Source of the DNA: Pseudomonadota bacterium
GTDB lineage: Bacteria; Pseudomonadota; Alphaproteobacteria; Rhizobiales; Hyphomicrobiaceae
DNA: 13,205 bases
Direction: 5' to 3'
NCBI GenBank assembly: GCA_023426855.1
Contig: JAEZBU010000276.1
Span: 1 to 13,205, forward strand
Shown here: piece by piece, positions 1 to 6,451 of the stretch
Numbering within the stretch: the stretch's first letter is position 1
How the letters are laid out: each line of letters begins with the position of its first letter
The notes under the pieces: generated by a model
The model's input: only the letters and a program-made list of their open reading frames with translations
Told to the model about the DNA's origin: nothing
Database searches by the model: none
Translations under genes and position numbers: made by a program

Positions 1-644
1 ACATCGACCACGATCGGGAACGGCCGGCGCTGCTCGAAGTTGTCGTAAAGATGAGTAGCGTCCGAAGCCAGAACCACCCAGCCGGTCGCGGTCAGCACCC
101 GCACGCTTTGCAGGCCCTTGCTGTGGCCGGGCATGGCATGCACGGTGATGCCCGGCGCGATCTGGCCATCGCCTTCGTGGAATTGCACCCGGCCGGAATA
201 CACTTTCTTGACCATCTGGCAGATGTGGTCGGCGTTGAAAGGCTTCTGCAACACGGAATCGCACATGCAGCGGCCGGTGGCATAGGCCATCTCGGCTTCC
301 TGCAGATGGAAGGTTGCTGCCGGGTAGTGGTCCAGCGTGCCGGCGTGGTCGTAATGCAGGTGGGAGATGATGACGTTGTCGATGCTGTCCGCGTCGACGC
401 CGATCAGCTTCAAGACCTCGCGCGGCTCGTGCTCGATGGCGCGACCGCGATTGGCCGCTTCCTCGCGATCGAAGCCGGTATCGAGCAGGACGGTGCGGTT
501 CTTGTTGCGGATGACCCAGACGAAATAGTCTATGGGCTGCAGGCTGGCGTGATCGTCCGGGAAAAGGAAGTTGTCGGCGCGGGTACGGTTCGCATGCCGG
601 CCGTACTTGAGCGCGAGAATTTCGTAAGTCTCCACGTCAGCCAT
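1..644 (-). CDS. N-acyl homoserine lactonase family metallo-beta-lactamase (C-terminus cut by window edge)
   Basis: Probable zinc-dependent lactone hydrolase of the metallo-beta-lactamase fold, closest in style to AHL lactonases of the AttM/BlcC/AiiB type, which open the lactone ring of quorum-sensing signals or of gamma-butyrolactone. Reading from ATG at 644, about 214 residues are visible. The metal signature HLHYDHAG lies at residues 95-102 (H95, H97, D99, H100), the next ligand is in MPGHS (H174), and the bridging Asp is in LASDATHLY (D195). The N-terminal half has the strand-turn LLDTGFD. The start is supported by AGGGGG (652-657) seven bases upstream. No stop occurs before position 1, so the last few dozen residues are missing. 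It is transcribed away from malonyl-CoA decarboxylase. Fold and family are secure. The substrate is inference and could be another small lactone. Confidence 0.88.
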   Translation of the reverse strand, partial: MADVETYEILALKYGRHANRTRADNFLFPDDHASLQPIDYFVWVIRNKNRTVLLDTGFDREEAANRGRAIEHEPREVLKLIGVDADSIDNVIISHLHYDHAGTLDHYPAATFHLQEAEMAYATGRCMCDSVLQKPFNADHICQMVKKVYSGRVQFHEGDGQIAPGITVHAMPGHSKGLQSVRVLTATGWVVLASDATHLYDNFEQRRPFPIVVD

Positions 645-754
645 GACGTTTCCCCCTGGTGCGTTGGCAGTTTTGAGTTAGATAGCCACCATGAGGGGGC
701 AGCGTCGAGCGGAAAGCCCCTTGCCGAGTTGCCCAATTGCCAAAGGATCGCCGC
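645..754. promoter_or_regulatory. Divergent intergenic region between lactonase and malonyl-CoA decarboxylase
   Basis: This 110-base gap must hold the promoters of two divergently transcribed genes. The two ribosome-binding sites are clear, but I see no convincing -35/-10 pair in either direction. The stretch near 676-692 is locally AT-rich and is the likeliest promoter core. Co-regulation of the two genes is possible but not shown. Confidence 0.4.
742..747 (+). promoter_or_regulatory. Ribosome-binding site that decides the malonyl-CoA decarboxylase start
   Basis: AAAGGA lies seven bases before the GTG at 755. An in-frame TTG at 737 would give six extra residues, but it has no comparable Shine-Dalgarno sequence at the right distance. 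The GTG is therefore preferred. Confidence 0.6.
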
Positions 755-2179
755 GTGAACGTTTCGTTCCTGCAGGAACTGCTCAACAATGTGGCCGAGC
801 AGGGACGTCAGCTGCTGCCCTGGTCATTGCGGAATGGTGATCCAACGGCGGATATCGTTGAGCTGTCGAAGGCGTTGGTTTCGGTGCGCGGAGAAGCTTC
901 CGGAGTCGCGTTGGCGCACCAGATCCTGACGCTGTATCGCGAGCTGGATGCTGGCGAGAAGGAAACCTTCTTCCGCTTTCTCGCCGAAGCGCTGAAGCCG
1001 GACGAGACGGAAGCCAGCGCGGCGGCTGCTGCTTATGTCGCCGATCCGTCACCGGCGGCTCTGGCGCGGCTGCAGGCAGCCGTCGATAGTCCGCGGCAGG
1101 AGTTCTTCCGGCGCCTCAATCTCGCGCCCGGCGCCACGGCGGAGATCGTCGCGCTGCGCCGCGATCTTCTGGACCTGCTCAACGGCGACGCGGAATTGGC
1201 CGCTGTCGACAGTGACCTGCGGCACTTGCTGTATTCGTGGTTCAATCGCGGGTTTCTCATGGTTCGCCGCATCGATTGGCAGACGCCGGCGGCGATCCTG
1301 GAGAAGATCATCGCCTATGAGGCGGTGCATGAGATCAAGGGCTGGGACGACCTGCGCCGCCGTCTCGATCCGGCCGATCGGCGCTGCTTCGCCTTCTTCC
1401 ATCCCTCGCTGATCGACGATCCATTGATCTTCGTCGAGGTCGCGCTGACCCGCGATATTCCCGCGACCATCCATAGCGTGCTCGAGGAGGCGCCGAAGTC
1501 GGCGCCGGCATCCGAACCGCGCACGGCGGTGTTCTACTCTATCTCGAACTGCCAGGAGGGGCTGAAGGGGATTTCCTTCGGCAACTTCCTGATCAAGCAG
1601 GTGGTCGATGAACTGGCGCGCGAGAAGCCGAGCCTGCGCACATTCGTGACGCTGTCGCCCGTGCCGCGCTTCGCCCGCTGGCTTCAGTCGGTGCGCGAGG
1701 ACGGTGAGGACAGCGTGCTGACGCCGGAGATGCACACGGCGCTGGCGGCGCTCGATGATCCGCTGTGGCTCGATGATCCCGCGACGGCCGCCGACCTGGA
1801 AGGGCATCTCAGCGCGCTGGTCGCGCATTATCTGGTACAGGAGAAAGCCGGGGACGGCAGGCCGATCGATCCGGTAGCCCGCTTCCATCTCGGCAACGGT
1901 GCGCGGCTGGAGCGGATCAACTGGCTTGCCGACGTTTCGGGCAAAGGCATGAAGGAATCCCACGGCGTGATGGTTAACTACCGTTACGAGATCAAGGAGA
2001 TCGAGCGCAACCACGAGGCGTATGCCAACGAGGGCGTCGTGGCGATCTCGCGTGCGGTGCGCGCCATGCTGCCGACGGTCAAGGTGCGGACGACGCCCGA
2101 GCCGAAGCCGCTTGCCATTCCTGCGCCGGGAGCAGACAGCACTGAGGCACATATTGCCGCCACGCCGGAGGATCGCTAA
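755..2179 (+). CDS. Malonyl-CoA decarboxylase (MLYCD family)
   Basis: Decarboxylates malonyl-CoA to acetyl-CoA in the cytoplasm, supporting growth on malonate or disposal of malonyl-CoA. The protein is 474 residues from the GTG start, close to the family's usual length. The N-terminal half is mostly helical. The acyltransferase-like catalytic half begins near residue 190, with VHEIKGWDDLRRRL followed by RRCFAFFHPSL and DPLIFVEVAL. It continues with VFYSISNCQEGLKGI at about 259-273 (Ser262/264, the region of the catalytic Ser of the human enzyme), FVTLSPVPRFARWL at 297-310, and PVARFHLGNGARLERINWL at 373-391, where His378 matches the catalytic His. The Pro/Ala-rich tail after about residue 447 looks disordered. 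No malonyl-CoA synthetase or malonate transporter gene adjoins it, unlike classical mat clusters. Family assignment is strong; the symbol matA is not used because the neighbourhood differs. Confidence 0.93.
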   Translation: MNVSFLQELLNNVAEQGRQLLPWSLRNGDPTADIVELSKALVSVRGEASGVALAHQILTLYRELDAGEKETFFRFLAEALKPDETEASAAAAAYVADPSPAALARLQAAVDSPRQEFFRRLNLAPGATAEIVALRRDLLDLLNGDAELAAVDSDLRHLLYSWFNRGFLMVRRIDWQTPAAILEKIIAYEAVHEIKGWDDLRRRLDPADRRCFAFFHPSLIDDPLIFVEVALTRDIPATIHSVLEEAPKSAPASEPRTAVFYSISNCQEGLKGISFGNFLIKQVVDELAREKPSLRTFVTLSPVPRFARWLQSVREDGEDSVLTPEMHTALAALDDPLWLDDPATAADLEGHLSALVAHYLVQEKAGDGRPIDPVARFHLGNGARLERINWLADVSGKGMKESHGVMVNYRYEIKEIERNHEAYANEGVVAISRAVRAMLPTVKVRTTPEPKPLAIPAPGADSTEAHIAATPEDR

Positions 2180-2271
2180 AGCCGTGTCCGGCTTGTGCGG
2201 GATCGGCCGGCATGCTGAAGTCGTCGGCGGGGTCGTCGGGGGCTGGAACTGGTTGAAGTGCGGGAGCTACC

Positions 2272-3261
2272 ATGCGCTACGATGATCGTGACCGGGAAAG
2301 CCAGAATGTCGAGGACCGCCGTGGCGAGACGCGCGGCGGCGGGTTCAGGTTTCCGGGAGGTGGCGGCGGTCGCATGCCGATCCAGATCGGCGGCCGTGGT
2401 GGCGGGATGAGCCTGACCACGCTGCTGATCATTGGCGCGATCATGCTCATGTTCGGCATCAATCCACTGGATCTGCTGACCGGCGGCGGGCCAGGCGGCT
2501 CCGGTGGGCCCAATATCGGTCGCGAAATTCAGATGCCGCGTATGGATCCGGGTAGCGACGCCCAGCGGCAGGGTTTCGAGCTTCCGGGGCGCAACAGCCA
2601 ACAGGCTGACCGTGGCGACGATGCCCAGAAGCGCTTCGTCGCCCGTGTGCTGGCCGACACCGAGGATGTCTGGAAGCCGATGTTCGAGCGCAACGGCCTG
2701 CGCTATCAGGAACCGCAACTGGTTCTCTATACCGGAGCCGTGCAGACCCAATGCGGCCAGGGCGTTTCGGCGGTCGGGCCGTTCTATTGCCCGCTTGATC
2801 GCAAGGTCTATCTCGACCTGTCGTTCTTCAATGAGCTGGAGCGCCGCTTCAAGGCTCCGGGCGACTTCGCCCAGGCCTACGTGATTGCGCACGAAGTCGG
2901 CCACCATGTGCAGACGCTGCTGGGTATCGCCGAAAAGGTCCAGGCGCTGAAGCAGCGCGTGTCCGAACGTGAGGCCAACCAGATCCAGGTGCGGATGGAA
3001 TTGCAGGCCGACTGCTTGGCCGGCATGTGGGCAAAGCTGACCCACACGCAGAACAATCGGCTTGAACCGGGTGACATCGAGGAAGGTCTCAATGCCGCCA
3101 GCCGTATCGGCGATGACACCCTGCAAAAGCAGCAGACTGGCCGCGTTGTGCCGGACGCCTTCACGCATGGCTCGTCGGCGCAGCGCGTACGCTGGTTCCG
3201 CCGCGGTTTTGAAAGCGGCAGCATGCAGCAATGCGACACCTTTAATACGAACGACCTTTAA
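2272..3261 (+). CDS. YpfJ-type neutral zinc metallopeptidase, membrane-anchored
   Basis: A 329-residue protein of the putative neutral zinc metallopeptidase family (YpfJ). The first 45 residues are charged and then glycine-rich. One membrane segment spans about 48-63 (LTTLLIIGAIMLMFGI), followed by another Gly/Pro-rich linker to about residue 85. The rest is the catalytic domain and probably lies in the periplasm. The zincin motif HEVGHH is at 207-212 (His207, Glu208, His211). The downstream MELQADCLAG at 242-251 supplies the likely third ligand, Glu243. Cysteines at 161, 173, 248 and 321 could form disulphides, which fits a periplasmic location. The ATG start is supported by GGGAG at 2262-2266. 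The physiological substrate of this family is not established. The gap of 92 bases from malonyl-CoA decarboxylase allows but does not prove cotranscription. Confidence 0.92.
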   Translation: MRYDDRDRESQNVEDRRGETRGGGFRFPGGGGGRMPIQIGGRGGGMSLTTLLIIGAIMLMFGINPLDLLTGGGPGGSGGPNIGREIQMPRMDPGSDAQRQGFELPGRNSQQADRGDDAQKRFVARVLADTEDVWKPMFERNGLRYQEPQLVLYTGAVQTQCGQGVSAVGPFYCPLDRKVYLDLSFFNELERRFKAPGDFAQAYVIAHEVGHHVQTLLGIAEKVQALKQRVSEREANQIQVRMELQADCLAGMWAKLTHTQNNRLEPGDIEEGLNAASRIGDDTLQKQQTGRVVPDAFTHGSSAQRVRWFRRGFESGSMQQCDTFNTNDL

Positions 3262-3273
3262 CCGTCCTCGATG

Positions 3274-3306
3274 TCGCGCGGTGCCCGCCTGTCGGGTGTC
3301 GCGCGA
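3274..3306 (+). terminator. Strong stem-loop after the metallopeptidase gene
   Basis: The segment folds into a nearly continuous stem of about 14 pairs. CGCGCG at 3275-3280 pairs with 3300-3305, three G/U wobbles follow, CCCG (3284-3287) pairs with CGGG (3293-3296), and the loop is CCTGT. The arms also create a perfect 9-base direct repeat, TGTCGCGCG at 3272 and 3297. No T-run follows, so it is not a classical intrinsic terminator. It may be a Rho-dependent site, an mRNA-stabilising 3' end, or a structured leader of the next gene. Confidence 0.45.
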
Positions 3307-3354
3307 TCATGCTAACAACCCATCGAACAACCAAACCTTTTGGGGGATACTCTC

Positions 3355-4107
3355 ATGAGCAACCGCTTACAGGGCAAGACTGCATTCTGCACCGCTTCCG
3401 GTGCCGGCATCGGCCGCGCCACCGCAATCGCATTCGCCCGTGTGGGCGCCCGCGTCATCGCTACCGATGTCGACGAAGCCAAATTGGACGGCTTGAAGCA
3501 GGAGGGCGTGGCCGAGTGCCTGTCGCTCAACGTGCTCGACACGGCCGCCGTCAACGCGATGGCCAAGCGCTTTCCCGATGTCGATGTTCTCTTCAACGCT
3601 GCCGGTTTCGTGCATCACGGCACGGTGCTCGAAAGCACGGACGCCGAGTGGGATCGTGCATTCGATTTGAACGTCCGCTCCATGGACCGCACGATCAAGG
3701 CGTTCCTGCCGGGCATGCTGGCCAAGGGCGCTGGCTCGATCGTCAACATCGCGTCCGGCGCCGGCTCGATCCGCGGCGTTGCCAATCGCTATGTCTACGG
3801 CGCCACCAAAGCGGCGGTCATTGGTCTGACCAAGTCGGTCGCGGTGGACTTCATCCGCAAGGGCGTGCGCTGCAATGCGATCTGCCCGGGCACGGTGCAG
3901 TCGCCGTCGCTGGATGATCGCATCGCCGATCTGGGCAAGGCCGTCGGCGGCACCGAGAAGGCCCGCCAGATGTTCATCGATCGCCAGCCCATGGGCCGCC
4001 TCGGCACCGCGGAAGAAATCGCCGCCATGGCCGTCTACCTCGCCTCGGATGAGAGCCGGTTCACCACTGGCACCACCATGCTGGTCGATGGTGGCTTCGC
4101 ACTTTGA
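3355..4107 (+). CDS. SDR dehydrogenase resembling DHRS6/BDH2 and 2-keto-3-deoxy-L-fuconate dehydrogenase
   Basis: A 250-residue classical short-chain dehydrogenase, probably cytosolic and NAD-linked. TASGAGIG at 13-20 is the cofactor loop, Asp38 after the second strand favours NAD over NADP, and NAAG is at 81-84. The catalytic set is Ser134, Tyr148 and Lys152 (YGATK). Blocks such as DVLFNAAGFVHHGTVL, TKAAVIGLTKSVAVDFI and CPGTVQSPSL closely match human DHRS6, a beta-hydroxybutyrate/4-oxo-proline dehydrogenase. Arg145, Arg189 and Arg210 sit where that enzyme has arginines thought to hold the substrate carboxylate. Sugar-acid SDRs such as ketodeoxyfuconate dehydrogenase belong to the same branch. 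ATG 3355 follows a GGGGG motif; an in-frame TTG at 3340 is less likely. It lies upstream of an isomerase and a second dehydrogenase of sugar-acid catabolism, so a hydroxy-acid substrate is inferred. Confidence 0.88.
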   Translation: MSNRLQGKTAFCTASGAGIGRATAIAFARVGARVIATDVDEAKLDGLKQEGVAECLSLNVLDTAAVNAMAKRFPDVDVLFNAAGFVHHGTVLESTDAEWDRAFDLNVRSMDRTIKAFLPGMLAKGAGSIVNIASGAGSIRGVANRYVYGATKAAVIGLTKSVAVDFIRKGVRCNAICPGTVQSPSLDDRIADLGKAVGGTEKARQMFIDRQPMGRLGTAEEIAAMAVYLASDESRFTTGTTMLVDGGFAL

Positions 4108-4294
4108 TGATAAGGCGGGCTGCCGCTGATTGGCGGCGGCCCGGTCTGTCCGAGTTCCCGAGCTTATCGCCTGCGATCCGTGACCACCGCAATAGGTGGC
4201 GATCGTGGCGCGCCGCAAAGGGCTCGTCTATAAAAACCAGACGCGTCGCCGGCTATTGCCGGGGACGACTCACGTCGAATAAGGGGAACGCCGG
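4108..4294 (+). promoter_or_regulatory. Gap between SDR and isomerase genes, possible internal promoter
   Basis: The 187-base gap is large for an operon interior. Besides the stem-loop at its start, it holds a small AT-rich island around 4228-4237 (TATAAAAA) that could be part of a -10 region. It also has a short inverted repeat, CCGGC-TATT-GCCGG, at 4249-4262 just before the Shine-Dalgarno AAGGGGA of the next gene. The isomerase and DenD genes may therefore have their own promoter. Confidence 0.3.
4117..4142 (+). terminator. Stem-loop after the SDR gene
   Basis: GGGC-T-GCCGC at 4117-4126 pairs with GCGGC-G-GCCC at 4133-4142, about ten pairs including one T-G wobble, closed by a six-base loop. 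No T-run follows. It lies nine bases after the SDR stop codon and may limit read-through or protect the SDR message. Confidence 0.4.
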
Positions 4295-5068
4295 ATGCCG
4301 CGCTTTGCCGCCAATCTCAGCATGATGTTCAACGAGGTGCCGTTCCTCGATCGCTTCGAGGCGGCGGCCAAGGCCGGGTTCAAGGGCGTCGAATTTCTCT
4401 TCCCCTATGAGTTTCCGGCCGCGGAGATCGCAGCGCGCCTGAAGGGCAATGGACTGTCGCAGGTTCTCTTCAACCTGCCGCCGGGTGACTGGAGCAAAGG
4501 CGAACGCGGGCTTGCCGCGCTGTCGGGCCGTGAGGCGGATTTCGAAGCCGCGATGAAAACCGCGCTCAGCTATGCAGAGGCGCTCGACTGCCCGCGCGTG
4601 CATGCCATGGCCGGCCTCGTGCACCAGGGCGCCAATCGCGCGACCTATGTGAGCAACTTGAAAAAGGGCGCGCGGATGGCCGCGGCGTCCGGCATCGATG
4701 TCATCATCGAGCCGATCAACACGCGCGACATCCCGGGCTTCTTCCTGAACCGGACGGGCGACGCGCGGGCGGTGATCTATGAAGTGGGCGAGCCCAACCT
4801 CGGCCTTCAGTTCGACCTGTATCACCGCCAGATCATGGAAGGCGACGTCGCCACCGCGATCCGTGAATATGCCGCTTTGACCCGCCATTATCAGCTCGCC
4901 GGTCCGCCGGATCGCGGCGAGCCGGATGCGGGGGAACTCAACTACCCCTGGCTGTTCAAGCTCATCGACGAGACGGGCTTCGACGGCTGGATCGGATGTG
5001 AATACCGGCCGCGTGGCGACACGGTGGATGGATTGAAGTGGGTGGAGCGCTGCGGCGTCAAACTCTGA
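4295..5068 (+). CDS. Hydroxypyruvate isomerase / 2-oxo-tetronate isomerase family (Hyi/OtnI)
   Basis: A 257-residue TIM-barrel sugar isomerase. It is full length for the Hyi/OtnI family and should be cytosolic and metal-dependent. The family blocks appear in order: RFAANLSMMFNEVPFLDRF near the N-terminus, GFKGVEFLFPYEFP (about 28-41), LFNLPPGDWSKGERGLAAL (about 59-77), then IIEPINTRDIPGFFL around 145-159 with a metal-binding/catalytic Glu. LQFDLYHRQIMEGD follows near 171-184, and GEPDAGELNYPWLF and GWIGCEYRP near the C-terminus, the last carrying another catalytic Glu. Known members interconvert hydroxypyruvate and tartronate semialdehyde, or 2-oxo- and 3-oxo-tetronate. The DenD gene directly downstream (32-base gap) favours the tetronate role. 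The start ATG follows AAGGGGA at 4281-4287. Confidence 0.9.
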   Translation: MPRFAANLSMMFNEVPFLDRFEAAAKAGFKGVEFLFPYEFPAAEIAARLKGNGLSQVLFNLPPGDWSKGERGLAALSGREADFEAAMKTALSYAEALDCPRVHAMAGLVHQGANRATYVSNLKKGARMAAASGIDVIIEPINTRDIPGFFLNRTGDARAVIYEVGEPNLGLQFDLYHRQIMEGDVATAIREYAALTRHYQLAGPPDRGEPDAGELNYPWLFKLIDETGFDGWIGCEYRPRGDTVDGLKWVERCGVKL

Positions 5069-5100
5069 CAACATCATTCAGGTTTTAGGGAGAACACCCC

Positions 5101-6072
5101 ATGAAGATCCTCATCATCGGCGGCGCCGGCATGGTCGGCCAGAAGCTGGCTCAGCGTCTTTCCAAGGACGGCAATCTGGGTGGCAAGGAGATTACCGGCC
5201 TGCTGCTGCACGATGTCGTCGAGGCGCAGAAGCCGCAAAGCGCGTTTCCTGTCACGACGGCCGTTAGTGACCTGTCGCTGCCCGGCGAGGCCGAGAAGCT
5301 CGTCGCCGACAAGCCGGACGTCATCTTCCACCTGGCTGCGATCGTCTCCGGCGAGGCCGAGCAGGAGTTCGACAAAGGCTATCGCATCAATATGGATGGC
5401 ACGCGCGATCTGCTGGAGGCGGTGCGTGCGGCAGGCAACAAGCCGCGTATTGTCTTCACCAGCTCCATCGCGGTTTTCGGTGCGCCGTTCCCGGATGCCA
5501 TTGGCGACGAATATTTCACCACGCCGCTGACCTCTTACGGCACGCAGAAAGCGATCGGCGAACTGTTGCTGGCTGACTACACGCGCAAGGGCTTCCTGGA
5601 CGGCATCGGCATCCGGCTGCCCACCATCTGCGTGCGTCCGGGCAAGCCGAACAAGGCAGCCTCGGGCTTCTTCTCCAACATCATCCGTGAGCCGCTGGCC
5701 GGCCACGAAGCGGTGCTGCCGGTTTCCGAGGATGTCCGCCATTGGCACGCGAGCCCGCGTGCCGCCGTTGGCTTCCTCATCCATGCCGCGACCATCGACG
5801 GAGCCAAGGTTGGACCGCGCCGCAATCTGACCATGCCTGGTCTATCGGTGACTGTGGGCGAACAGATTGCTGCTCTGCAAAAGGTCGCTGGCGACAAGGT
5901 CGTGGCCCGAATCCGGCGCGAACCCGATCCGGTGATCATGGGAATCGTAGCTGGTTGGCCCCGCAACTTCGATACCAGCCGGGCGCGGTCACTCGGATTT
6001 ACCGCTGAATCCAGCTTTGAGGAGATTATCCGGATACATATTTCGGATGAATTGGGCGGAAAAATCGCCTGA
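5101..6072 (+). CDS. denD: D-erythronate dehydrogenase-like extended SDR
   Basis: A 323-residue NAD-dependent dehydrogenase of the extended SDR (epimerase-like) family, best matched to DenD, which oxidises D-erythronate at C2 to 2-oxo-tetronate. The Rossmann loop GGAGMVG is at residues 7-13, and Asp38 closes the second strand, consistent with NAD. FHLAAIVSG is at about 76-84 and VFTSSIAVFG at 118-127, with the catalytic Ser in this block. Tyr146 and Lys150 form the active-site pair in SYGTQK, and RLPTICVRPGKPNKAASGF follows at 172-190. The start is set by AGGGAG just upstream of ATG 5101. The gene follows the isomerase by 32 bases, matching consecutive reactions. The kinase OtnK and OtnC that finish the known pathway are absent here. 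A different 4-6 carbon acid substrate cannot be excluded. Confidence 0.85.
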   Translation: MKILIIGGAGMVGQKLAQRLSKDGNLGGKEITGLLLHDVVEAQKPQSAFPVTTAVSDLSLPGEAEKLVADKPDVIFHLAAIVSGEAEQEFDKGYRINMDGTRDLLEAVRAAGNKPRIVFTSSIAVFGAPFPDAIGDEYFTTPLTSYGTQKAIGELLLADYTRKGFLDGIGIRLPTICVRPGKPNKAASGFFSNIIREPLAGHEAVLPVSEDVRHWHASPRAAVGFLIHAATIDGAKVGPRRNLTMPGLSVTVGEQIAALQKVAGDKVVARIRREPDPVIMGIVAGWPRNFDTSRARSLGFTAESSFEEIIRIHISDELGGKIA

Positions 6073-6243
6073 GACAAAAATGTGCAGGTCGCATGTCATC
6101 CAAATGCCGTCCTTCTGCGTTGTAAGTCAGGCAGGCAACCTCCCGACGCTGTAGCAAATACTTCGGCTGGTGAGGGGGTTATGTCGCTCAAAATAGTCAG
6201 TGGACGATTGGATGGAGATTAGCGATTTGCATAAAACTCCGAC

Positions 6244-6269
6244 AAAAAACTCGCTGGACTGAGGTTTTT
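6244..6269 (+). terminator. Weak terminator-like element downstream of denD
   Basis: AAAAAACTC pairs with GAGGTTTTT with one mismatch around an eight-base loop, and the T-run forms the 3' arm. Only three G-C/A-T core pairs are solid, so stability is poor. It lies about 170 bases after the denD stop. Confidence 0.25.
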
Positions 6270-6320
6270 GGAGGCCGTTTTCGCCGCCATTAACCTATCT
6301 GGCCCCTATTCGCGCCATAA

Positions 6321-6348
6321 TGATCCGCGCTAGATTGTGTGCGGATCA
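6321..6348. repeat. Inverted repeat, possible operator or RNA hairpin
   Basis: TGATCCGCGC (6321-6330) and GTGCGGATCA (6339-6348) are inverted copies with one G-T wobble, separated by eight bases. It could be a binding site for a dimeric regulator or a stem in a transcript. It is about 240 bases before the RibA-type gene. Confidence 0.5.
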
Positions 6349-6383
6349 CGCGAGGGGTGACTGGATTAAGGCAATCTATGGAG

Positions 6384-6401
6384 GGCGGGTAATGCCCCGC
6401 C
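6384..6401. repeat. GC-rich hairpin
   Basis: GGCGGG at 6384-6389 and CCCGCC at 6396-6401 form a perfect six-pair stem with loop TAATGC. No T-run follows on the + strand, so a terminator is unlikely. Confidence 0.45.
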
Positions 6402-6432
6402 GGTTTCATACGTGATACGTCCAGCCGACCTT

Positions 6433-6451
6433 CATGCATCTAAAGTGCATG
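6433..6451. repeat. CATGCA/TGCATG hairpin
   Basis: CATGCA (6433-6438) and TGCATG (6446-6451) are perfect inverted copies around the loop TCTAAAG. It is either a small operator or a transcript hairpin, about 140 bases upstream of the RibA-type gene. Confidence 0.4.

Noticed and set aside
737..754. TTG at 737 as the start of malonyl-CoA decarboxylase
   Set aside because: It lacks a Shine-Dalgarno, while the GTG at 755 has AAAGGA seven bases upstream.
51..758. Plus-strand open frame of 235 codons at the left edge
   Set aside because: It is antisense to the lactonase, whose metal-binding motifs and Shine-Dalgarno are clear; it also runs through the divergent promoter region.
1049..2152. Long minus-strand open frame of 367 codons opposite malonyl-CoA decarboxylase
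   Set aside because: Its product is Arg/His/Gln-rich without family motifs, and the opposite strand encodes a well-supported enzyme. Such antisense frames are expected in GC-rich DNA.
2176..3231. Minus-strand open frame of 351 codons opposite the YpfJ-type peptidase
   Set aside because: It is the complement of a gene with a clear zincin motif and shows no recognisable domain itself.
3367..4218. Minus-strand open frame of 283 codons opposite the SDR gene
   Set aside because: Low-complexity composition with no family blocks; a shadow of the SDR coding frame.
6381..6450. FMN (RFN) riboswitch upstream of the RibA-type gene
   Set aside because: GGGCGGG...CCCGCCGG and a nearby AGCCGAC look superficially like parts of the FMN element. 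The conserved core GTGAAATTCCC, the GCCCGCGAGC arm and the final AGTCCGGATG are not found, and the order of parts does not fit.
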